Source: Volvox africanus (taxonomy: Eukaryota > Chlorophyta > Chlorophyceae > Chlamydomonadales > Volvocaceae). From it: a stretch of DNA of 64,000 bases. The DNA lies in NCBI GenBank assembly GCA_030268105.1, contig BSDZ01000008.1, positions 1,984,001-2,048,000 on the forward strand, given 5' to 3'. Below the pieces are notes generated by a model. It had not been told where the DNA came from, searched no databases, and worked only from the letters and a program-made list of their open reading frames with translations. Every line of letters starts with the position of its first letter. The stretch's first letter is position 1. The position numbers were made by a program, and so were the translations under genes. This document shows positions 25,899 through 37,800 of this stretch, in pieces.

Positions 25899-28800
25899 CA
25901 TAGGGTTATATTACAAAGGGTTATAGATTATATAGTATATGTTATATATATATAACATAGGGTTATATTACAAAGGGTTATAGATTATATAGTATATAAC
26001 CCTATGTATAGGGTGGGTTGGCTTCACCGGTGGCCACTACCTGGCAGTCCCTACATGTATTATGGGTGTTACACTGTGGGCGACTCGCCCTTCAAAGACG
26101 AGCACAGGGGGTCCTGACCGGACCGAGCCACAGCGCAGGGGAGGAACACGTGGCTTTGTCTGTCTGTCCTGCCACGTGCTCCCCCTCTCACTTGGGCCAG
26201 CGAACCCTCAGAGGCTCTCGCCTGGCCACTTACAGAGCACTCAGGGCCACCAATGTATGTATATCGGGGCACTCTCATCTGTTCACCCAAGTTGAATCCT
26301 CCAATATCCGTGATTTTCAGCACGTACCGGCCACCATCATCCAGTGGACAAATACATCAATTAAGTGTGACTATTTGTTTGTCTACAAACATGGTTTTGT
26401 ATTTACAAGCTGTGTGTTCCCCGCAGCACTGTGGTTCCATATAGAGATTGAGGTTTACAGGAACACATGCATGCACACACACACACACTGTAGTAGCTGT
26501 ATACGCACAGCGCACGCTTTCCATGATATAAAGCAGAAGGGGCCTGAAGCCTTTGCGGCTCCCAACTTTTGCGATGGTAAGTGAGATGTGACGTGATCAA
26601 TTTTGATCCTGAATTCCTCGGCACGATTTCAGCAAGCCTGCTGTTTGAAGCAACTAATTCTGGCGTGATCTTGGTTTCTGTTGTACCTCTCGTTCGCGTT
26701 TGCTCATAAGTATCTGCACGTCTGGAGACTTTCGACACCGATGCGCGAGCACTTGCAAGTACAGCAAGGCAAGCGAGAGCAAACAGAGACAGCGGAAGAC
26801 TTCAAGACGAAGAGAGATATAACTTACAGTCTTACAGATCGGAACGATGCAATGGACGAAATCGCCGTCAGCGCCGGAAGCAAGCAATCATCACGCGGCG
26901 GTGATTAGCGAAGTTCAGGCTTAGCTCGGGCCAAGTAGAATAGCGTATAGCAATAGTAATATAGAACACACGAGTGTTCTCCGGTATCAAATGTCTTATC
27001 TTGCTTAGCCATCCTCGCATCTGTTATACTCGCAGCATCGCAATGCCGTACGATTCACATCAGGAGGCCGATCCTAGATGTGACAACCCTACTGCGTATA
27101 GGCGATGTCTACGCATAACAATGTATAAGCCTTTCCGGCATTCGCATGATGCAAGGGTCCGGATAACGATATCCGGTTGCAGGGCATGTGTCACGACGAG
27201 TGCGGCACTCTCAATGTGTGCTGTAATGAAGTAATATTACATCAGATAATATTACTTATAGTTTCGTAGCACGAGCATAATGCGCACTTCAATGCTTCGG
27301 GCTTTCATGCATGCTAGGCGGATTTGCCATGATGCGATGTCGTGATGGATAATGACAACATGCCAAATGCATATATAAATGTACACGAATACATTTATAT
27401 CATGCAGATTCATTCATATGCAATGTGTTCATCACAATAGCACTTCGCCTTGTAGGATCACATCGACCTACGCATCGGCGGGAAACTAACCGTAGCACAA
27501 CAGTTTCCCTTTGGAAGTAGGATGGATGGGTTGAAGAAACATTCATGGAGGAGTTGATGTTAAAAATTCATGAGGACTCATGCAAGGCTTGGCATGTCGT
27601 GACTTGGGAATACAAATAAATGCCCATGGCCGGGGTCGGTGATGGCATGGTAAGCATCTGCTGATAGGGACAAAGAGCCCTGCTGGACGTGCGCGCCCTC
27701 CAGAGGGGCACAAGAGTGTAGTAGTCGTACATGTATAGCACACAATTCCAGGATTAAGGTGCAGAAGCACCTTGTCAGAACCTCAAGAGGCCTTTTCGGT
27801 TCTCAACTACTACACACACGCATGCAGACAGTGGCCACAGTGAAGGGTGCATGAACTGCATTGGTTGGGAGTGCCATTTTCTAATCCCCAATCTTAATCC
27901 CCCATTCGCAATCATGGTGTGGTGCACTGTGTGTACTACACACTGTACCATGCGTGCAAATAGAAATCTATGTCAAATCTGTTACTTCAGCTTCTTACAA
28001 GATTTGCTTTATCACATGTTATTGTCATAGGTGGGAAATTGGTCGTCAAAGGGATGGTTGGTGGCCATCTAGCACAAAGCCACCATGGGAATAGAGCAAT
28101 GGCACAGAGTCATCATCTAAGAGCCACTAAGCAGCGCTACTTAGTGGCTCTTAGCGCTATGGCACTATTCCCACTAGTGGCTCTGTAGCCACAGTGGCTC
28201 TTAGATGCATCTAAGAATATGACAATCACCATTTACATCAGCCAATTGATTGGCTCATCATTTTATTGTTCTTTACTGACATATATTGCCTTTATTTATA
28301 CAGATGACGAGCTGTACGTATACAAGGCCTACAAAGTAACCAAGTGGATGATCAACATTATTCTAGGTGTTCTTATATGCCCTGCCTTTGCTTCCTCCAG
28401 TCACTTTGTGACTGATCAACTTTCGTCATCATGTGAACATCATGTGAATTCAGCTCTCTCCCTCATTAACACCTAGCAACCTTATCCCTTGTCTACAGCA
28501 CTGGAATTTAATGCTGCTTGGTGTCTCCGGTATTATTGCCTACAAGTGAGTCGCTCGCCGGCAATCATCAAGTTAACCAAGCGAGAGGGCCACATACAAC
28601 AGGACCGGGATAGAGCGTTTGTGTATGGATGGTTCAACTGACAGTACTATCTATAAATTGTTTAGGTCCCAGCATCAGCATTGCGCCCTCGCTGCTTGTG
28701 TAATTACATCTATCTATCTATCTATCTACCTATCTATCTATCCTCCATACAGAATCTTGCTTGCTGCCCATTTCAAAGCATCTAAATACTGGATACTTGA

Positions 28801-31800
28801 TACGTACTTTCAATTTCACTGAAATACCAGCCGTCATGCATAGCGCACATTTATCTTGCATCCTCCCTCGTGCATGGCTTGTTTCCGGTTGTGCCTGCTG
28901 GGCGGGGAACTGCGTGCATGCGCGGGTGCAGAATAAAATACCATAAATGTTTCCACAACGAAATGAAGGTCTTTTGCTTGATATAATAAAATTTATAACC
29001 TTTGCGAGGGCTATATTAAGAATAAAGTCAGAAGTGCGTTGTAAAGATTGGTGATGATGAGTAAATAGGTAGTGAATAATACGTTGGTCCCCAGACCTTG
29101 ACGTGCCCACCTATGCATCCGCCCATTCCACCTCTTCCATCTACGTACCGCATATGCATGTTAAGTTCTACCCCAATTTGTCCTGTGCAGCTTCGGTTTC
29201 GTGTGCCTGTATGGCCACGTTATGCGTCAGGTACGGAAATACCGCGCCCTGGGTGACAGGCGGCCGCTGCTGCTGTATGGCTGGATGTACGAGCGTTACG
29301 AGGCACAGTTCTGTTGGTACGAGACAGTCAGCATCTTGCAAAGGTGAGCGTGACATATGTAGTAGTTGAGAGCCGCAAAGGCCTCTCGAGATGCTGACAG
29401 GGTGCTTCTGCACCTTGATATTGTGCTGATGTGTCGGCCGTACATGTACGAGTTCTACAAGACTCCCATGACCCCGCCCGCTTCTACTGCCGCCAAACAT
29501 CTGCCCTCTATTCTCGTTCCTCAGAGTTGGCTTCGTGCTGGTTTCTCTTTTCTTCAACGATCCATCACTTCAGGCGCTTTTGTGCATGGGTATAAGTATT
29601 TCCGTACTGCTCATGGACATCCGTACATCGGCCTACATGGATAAACATCTCTACATCCTCCAGGTTATCACAGATGGGGTGTTGGGCGCCCTGCTGGTGG
29701 CCGGGTTGCTGTTTTATAACCCACTCAGTGAACCATCCGTCGTTCGAGGAGTGGAGGTGAGAATTGAACGTATGAGCCATACCTAGGTTGTACATATGTA
29801 CACGAGCGAGTGTATGTATGACATTGACATGTCGGGCATTTAAGAGTGCGTACCGACTGATGACACAGACATCACCTCACATTTTTGCATGATATATACG
29901 GAGTTATCTCATGGGTCAGTCATTATATATATGAGAAATATACTGCCAAGAGTGAGACAGGGTACGGCTCTCTGTTGCTGGACGAGCGAACATGGAGTGA
30001 GTGAGGGCCAAAGTGAAGGCCAAGTGAGTTCAGCAGCAGAGAGCCGTTCCAGGTTGAACGATTTTTGGGACCGCGATTCATTTTCAACAGCATACGCCAT
30101 TTTGGTGGGCTCCCTGCACTGAAGGTTGCTCCCGCCGCGTCCATAGTTTTGCTGCTGTTGATCCACCAGACGCTTCTTGCACACTCCGATGAAATGTTCT
30201 GGCTTAACGCAATAATGGCAGATGGCATTTGACTTACTCCTCTGCTTAATTTTCTGATTACGGCTTGTAGACCTGCCGTTGCCACCATTTTGGTGCGTGA
30301 TGAATGCACTTCTAATTGGTTTTCTAAAACGGCCCTAGACTCTGCTGAAGAAAAATTCTTCCCTTTATATTCGTTTAACCAAATAGCTTCTGATAAATTA
30401 ATTCTTTCTACAAGTAATCTATTAAAAAATTCGCTACCTTCAGATTTAATGACTTCATCCGGATCCTTAGAGCCCGGCAGCATGATAAAAGAAATCTTTT
30501 TATCATGAGCGACTATCGGAAGTGCTATATCAATTACCCTGCGGCTGCAAGCCGATGATGACTCCCTGTTGTCATCGTCGGGTAACACATACACCATGGG
30601 TTTTGGGTTTAACACATACACCATCGTTGGGTGAAGTCCAGCTCCCCTTCTCTCATTGTGAGAGCTGTTGTGACCACGTGATATTTGCTCGGAAGTCCTT
30701 TAATGACTTTAGTTGAGAGCTCCATATCAGAGACCACGTGTCCCACATCCAGCAAATCGGACTGTAGCTGTCACACGCGGCTGATGTAAATAGGCAGCTC
30801 TTCTCCGTTGGTCATTTTAAATTCACTCAGCTCGTGTCAAAGTGCTACCTTCCTCGTGTTGCAGGTCGATGCGAATGTAGCCGCCAAAGCGTCCCAGGCG
30901 GCCTTCGCATTTACCGCCCGAACAATGGTTTGGAGGTGATGGTTCTTGACGTTCTTGGCCATCACGCTCTTGAACTTGTCGGAGATGGTGACATCCGCCT
31001 CTGTAAATGGTGCTTGTAGCAGGGCGCGACTGTTCCAAGCTTCGCGCACAACAATTGGAACCGCAGCTTCCAAGTTGAATAGTTGTGCAGGTCCAGCGGC
31101 TCGTCCAGCCTAACCTTTCCCATTGTGAAGACCTATAAACGCGAAGATCGGCACTAAAAATGGGCAAAAGTTGTCAGGCTCCGGGGTCAACGTTGACCGG
31201 GGCTCATAACCTGTTGAGACGTAGACTATCAGACATTAGGAAGCCTAAAGTAATTACGAGAAATTATACGTTACATAGAATCTGATGGTAAAATAAGTCT
31301 GAATGGTTCGCTCCGGAGTTGGCATTAATCCTGGCGCGTATAGCACTACAAACTGGACGAGCGCAGATAGCGTACTGCTGGGTACAGCTACTATAGCACG
31401 ATTGTTGCTAGAACGGATCGCTATATCCAACTGATACATCATTTCATAACAGTAATCCGCGCCTTAATCCTTGACCTTGAGAACACGACTGAGATTAGTG
31501 TCGTATTAGGCTGGATTACACAGGATCAAGAAGAGCCTAATCCGTCCAAGTTAATCCAAGTGTAAACTGTTGAAAGTGAGCAGCACTCATATACAGAAGA
31601 ATATCAGATAAAGTAATGCGGCCCAGGGAGGGGCCGGGCGCTTTGCTGGCTTTAACATAAACACCATCTTTGACGGCCATCTTCCCGCCCTATGACAACA
31701 AAAAGTCCTACAGCAAATATTTTTAGCTAAAAAAATAGATTTAAAAACCCTTTATTGAACTCTAAATTGCGCAGCCTGTATAAGGTGAAGTGAGTTTGGA

Positions 31801-34800
31801 CAAGCTTCACAGGCTAGCTCCTTTCTCAGGCAGGCAGTCATTAGGTTCTACAGTATGTTGTTTTTCTCTGACATGAATTTTTATATTTTATGTGTTTCAG
31901 GTTTGCTTATTCATCGTCATCATTGCTACGTTCACCACAGCGGTTCTGTCGGTTTTTGAGGCGGTGGTTTATCGGCTGATTATCATGTGGCTGATGTCCA
32001 AGCATAGGCTCATTGCAGCCAAACTGGGTCAGCGGGTGAAGGGCTTCCGACATGTCTATCAGGTGTTCGGACCGATCTTCCTTTTCAGGTATCAAGTATG
32101 TACGTAGAACAGGGCATGGGATGACGTGAATCAATAAATCTGCATGTATAATGACTGCGCGAGTAGTAGTATGTCTATATTACATATTCTGTGATATATT
32201 GAACATATAGCTACTATTGTGGTGTATATATGTACGGCGCGCGGACGAAGCATACATGAAGATGACTGCATGGCATGCATGCCCACTCATTATGACCCAC
32301 TCATTATTATACTTGTATGCACGCACACATATTTTTTGTTGATAAATAATTGGGAATCCAGCCACCAACCGTAGGGATGTGCCGCGCCGAGCGCATGACC
32401 AACGGTCCCGATACTACATTTTTCTTCTTTTCATTTTCTTTATCCACACATCACTCATCTCAACACCATCCAAAAATACGTACACTCAAAAATTCATTAT
32501 GATTATCACCGTATGTAATGGCATGAAGAAATTAACTATCGCTATCAATCTATCTACTTATTACTTACGTATATATCTATCACTTTCTTTCGTTATAGAG
32601 ACGTACAGCATGCAAAGAAATACTGCATTTGCTTGGAGAACGATTTGCTTGGTCGGGCATGCCGCCACACACGCACCAGCCATGATGAAGGCATATACGG
32701 AGCGTTTGTTGTACGTTTGTACATACGTACAGTACGACCCTCCCATAACGAACCCGCCTGTAGCTATGTCGCATGCCTGCATGTATGTATGGTCATGTAA
32801 TAATGACACTCACTTGCTTGTATAACTAACATTCTTATTCCAGTCATCTTCGCACGGAGTCATCAGTTGACGGTTAAATAAGTATATGTAGCTGCGGCGT
32901 CCCCTAACAAGATGGCCCTGAGGATTAGGGCGCCATGATTGTTTTTCAGCGATCGCAAATTTGGATCGGCCGGTAGTAGTAATATAGTGGTAGTAATAAT
33001 ATTAACAATTATCCTAGTAATAATGGTAATAATAACAATAATTATAATATATAGCTTCGGCGGCTTCCCCGAAACCCATTATATGTTGAAATGTGAGCAA
33101 CACTCATATACGAAAGAATGTCAGAGCAACTAATACGGCCCACGAGGGGCCGGGCGCTTTGCTGACTTCAACATGATAACCTGCCGGTCTACGACTACTG
33201 CGGCTAAAATTTACCGTATATAACTACACAGACCTGCATGTACTTACACGGCTTGGCATCCACCGGCTAACCTGACCTAATTGTATATATGTTTTCACTG
33301 CTGCTGTTGCTGCTGCTGCCTTGTCTATCGCTTACTTATACGCAGGTGGTTGAAACGTTGCTCCGCCTCTGAATGGCTCGACTGGCACCGTATGTGAGTC
33401 ACATGGGTGTTGTATCCACATGCGTTTGGGTGAAAGGGCAGACGCAGGCGCCATCTGATGAAATACCCAACCTCAGGGATTCCAGCCAACTAGCAGGATA
33501 CCATCCAGCCGCTGTAGTAGTAGTGGTGGTTGGCTTCCTGAAGAGGCCTCTGGAGATGATAGCTTCCTAGTGGGGGCTTTTAGTAACTTATATTTTCATT
33601 CATGAATGCAAGCATGCAGGCATACTACCTCCATACTATACGGCATACTATACGGCCACTATCTACATACGTACACCATTTCACGCTCGTCTCCGTCACG
33701 ATCTATCAACTAGAAAACCATCCTTAAGTGATCAATCGCTCCTCCACGTCTCTCATGCACATGCATGGTAGTTGATGATTAACATCATTATTTTTTCAAA
33801 GGGCTTCACTGATCAAGCAAGCAATCAGATAGATATTATATGCATACATACATCGGATTCGGAAATATTTCTGTTGCAAAAGCAGCATGCGACTGGGTTA
33901 TGTATGACGCCGTGTTAATATTGCGCAGAGGACTCGCCAAGGAATGCATGACAGGTCATCAATCGCTTACATGATACTACAAAATCGTTTCTGTCCCTGT
34001 CTTGATGTATGATAAATGAAAGTAATGTTGTAGCAGTTGTCTTAACGATGCTAGAGTTTCTATGCGGAAGCGTCGACTTTGTCGACTCAGAAATAGCTCG
34101 TAAGTACGTCAATGCCGCAAACTGGTACATCTAACGGAAATCGGTGGCAGCGGAGTCTTGAACTCCGAACAACTGGTAATGCGATATTTCGTTACCTGGC
34201 CAAAGCACTCCACCAGGGTGACGTTAATATTGGTTCACCTACCAAGATGTACGGCGATCTGCTTTTGCGTATCGCGAGCTTTTTAGGTATCATGCTTATT
34301 GCATGATTACGTATTAATATTTTTAGCCTCAAAGTATGTAGTTTACTACAAATGTCACCTTGCTCACCAGCAGTGGTACTTAATTACAGGAGAGAATTTA
34401 CACACACACATGCAGGTGTACGACTCTCCTAGATTACGTACATCCGACCTCGGAGGTGTCGTACTTGTCACTCAAGAAGACCGGTCGCTTCTGGAGGTAT
34501 TTGCTAAGCAACTTTCCGGAAATGATTGGTGGGTGCATTATATATTAATATAATGTAATAGCATAATATAATACAATATCATATAATATATTATATGAAT
34601 ATAATATGATATAATAAAATATGTCATATAATCCTTTTTATCACACAAGTTATCGCACAAATCCACGGATCGACTAGTCCTCGATAGGACAACCTTCTAT
34701 ATAAACCCTAATCATGTCGATTATGTACATATATATATATATATATGTATTTCACATATTGCCACAGGTAGTTTTGAATGTCAGAAAATGGCTCTGAAGT

Positions 34801-37800
34801 CACCTGAGTCAGGTTTTGAGATAAATTGCTATCTCATCCTGAAGAGGGCTCTTTTGAGCCTGAAAATTTGAATTTGAGTATCCTTGTGTCTCAGTTGAGT
34901 TTAGATGCTTCAGATTTCAAAGGTGTTGGGAAATATTATATCGCACGTTGGAGCCTAACATTATTGTCAGATGAGAGCTTTACAGGGCCATGAATGATCC
35001 AGTTATTGTGACATAAAAGGATAAGTCATAGGTATCAATAGGCATTAATAGCAACCAAACGAGTAACTCCGGTTAGTCTACAAACTCAAATGTAATCCGA
35101 CTACAACCATAGTTGATACCAAACAGTAGGTATAACCCAAATATATCAATATGGTTCGTTAGGCAGCTGTACTGCACAAGCTTCGACATCACCATCCCGC
35201 ACTTGTCACATCGTCGCATTCCCGAGCGCTCCACCAACAGCTAGGACGGATCACACAGTCCACATGATTGAAAAACAATTCTAACAAACTTGCTTCAGAT
35301 GTGTAACAGATTTGAACGGCGTCTCCTTGTGTCTCGGTTGAGTTTTCCTCTGTCGCAACTCAGGCTGCCCTGTAGCAGTCGTCTTAATCATGCTAGAATA
35401 TCTATGCGGAAGCGTTGATTTAGCCGGCTTAGAGAGGGCTCACAAGTATGATAATGCAGCAAAGTGGTACATCTAATAAGGTGGCAGCAGAGTCTTGAAC
35501 TCCGAATAAGCGGGTGATTCCATCTGAAGCCACCCAGGACTCAACTACAGTAAGCCAGAAGGACTCCACTGCTGTCAATAAGTATTTAGACGTCTGAAGT
35601 ATGAAGTCATCTTCAGACCTTGGCCTGGAGGTTGGTAGGATTGCCTGTGCAGCCCGAGTTGAGACAAAGGAAATCTCAATTGAAACACTCGGAGACTCAG
35701 TTGAGGTCTGTGGGTCTTTTGAAGCCTGAAGCACCGAGTCTCAATTCAGACTATGGCCGAGGGGTATGTGGATATCCGGGCAGCCCGAGTTGAGACAGTG
35801 GAAATCACAATCGAGGCACAAGGAAGCTCAGTTAAAGTCTGATTCAGGCTGAATTTAGAGCCTAACATGGAGACATAAAACCACCTGTGGTGTTTTGTCA
35901 TGTGTTATCTTGTTGTATCACGCCCTAGGAAAGAGCTCGTAGGTTAATGTCACGATTAGAATCCTAATCCTTATTATAATACTACAATTATATATGTACG
36001 GCGAAATTATAAATGCCGCTATGATCTATGATGGTCTCTTTCCTTTGACCCCAGACTTTCTGGTTTCTGTACAAGATGAAGAGCGGGAGCATTTCAACGG
36101 CTTCATTGAGGTGCGTGCACATGCATAGGATAGACATACATGGACGTTTCCGTCGTATCACTCCCAATCTACTAGTACTAGTGAAACTACCGGTTGATAG
36201 AGAGGTCAGGGCATACGTACCTTATACATGCTCAGTACGGCAAGCCACCACAACGAGCTGCAGTCTCCAAAGGAAGAGATTACCTCGATTATTTGCATAG
36301 CGAAAATAAACACACACACACACACGCATGATGAACCGTTAGGATGGAACTCTATCTGGAGAATGCTACCAACACTGATGATGGTTGCATTATTAGGGCA
36401 TGCGACCCTCAACCACTACATACACTTGCATGCATGTATGTAGAGGGCAGGTGTAGCCAAGGAGCTACTTACTTAGCAAGGTGCTAATAATAAAGGCCAG
36501 TACCGTAGCTAGTACAGCATTATCCGTCATTAGTCGTCAACAGCTAGCTAGCAGATCGAGGGTACATACTGTTGTTTACCTCTCACTGAAGCACATAAAC
36601 TCGATGTAGCGTGTAGCTTCTGAGATGCATGGGGAGCGTGCCTAAATTAGGTGGAATCAGCGGAAGACTGGATGGAAAGCGACGGAAAAGGTTACACGTG
36701 CAATCATATACAGAATCAAGGTGCAAAAGCTTAATCTTTAACCAATCATTAGCTTGATGCTCAGGCATTAGGTAGGAAATAATAATAGCCAGACGATCAC
36801 TTGTTGATGAGACAGACCAATCATGAAGTCTTATACTCGCACATCGCACTTATTCGCACACAGTACACATCCACAGTGATGCCGTATCTCGTCTGATAAG
36901 TGTCGGTGCTACTATGATCCACAGCAAGGATCCTTGTAACCATTTCCTTTTTAAAGCTAGTTTTCTTTAATTACTAAATGTTGTTAAATCCTTCATAATA
37001 TCAGTGCGATGCCTCTTATTGCATGCAAGGGGGTGTAATCTATGCGCAGGCATAGATCATGCATTAGTCAGTCACATCGCTCGCACTACCAGTAATGCAT
37101 GAGCGCCAAGAACATAAAATTATGCAAATATAATAAACAAAATTAAATGTTTATAGATAATTATTGTTCGCGTACGGGGGCATATGGCGTTCAAACTACT
37201 CAGCCAGTCAGAACATGTTGGAATGTGAGCAACACTCATACACGAAAGAATGTCAGATCGAGTAATACGGCCTATGAGGGGCCGGGCGCTTTGCTGACTC
37301 TAACAGAACACAGTAGGAACGGAGCTACTACAGCTGACATGCGTGCATTCGTTTCAGCAGCAAGATGCTTGAGTCCTTATTCGCGCCCATGCATATGTCG
37401 AAATACAGCATCGCAGGGCGGATGAAGACGCGTGCATCTTGCAGCGTGCGGTGTGATAGCTATATATATAAAGTAAACGACAGGATTGGCACAGCTAGCC
37501 CGTGTCGCTCAATGAAAGCGTTGCACATTTCATTATTTAGAAATCCATATGTATGACTGGGTTGTAGATGGTTAACAATTTGGAACATAATTCTGCTCCC
37601 TGCCTCGCTCGCGCCTATCGCATATGTTTAATAAACACGATTAATAATTACTGCAGTCCATGTACGAGCATTTCTTCGATACACGAGAACAACACAAACA
37701 CCAGGTCTACTACTACGTTAACAACAAATTTAAAGCTGCGTTTGCCCAGTGGCTCTCAAGCTGTGAGGACTACGATCGGACCTTTTGCCAGCAGGTAAGT

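Noticed and set aside
26537..26576. Short candidate exon KGPEAFAAPNFCD before GTAAGT
   Set aside because: It only fits together with the rejected 28303 exon and adds nothing recognisable.
26018..26584. 189-codon plus-strand frame as a gene
   Set aside because: Its first part lies in the inverted-repeat arm and its middle in a dispersed repeat; no domain is recognisable.
28303..28364. Exon-like DDELYVYKAYKVTKWMINII with good splice signals in the receptor gene
   Set aside because: Using it breaks the phase; joining 25596 directly to 28499 gives DECYTSK then HWNLMLLGVSGIIAY in frame with the expected membrane helix.
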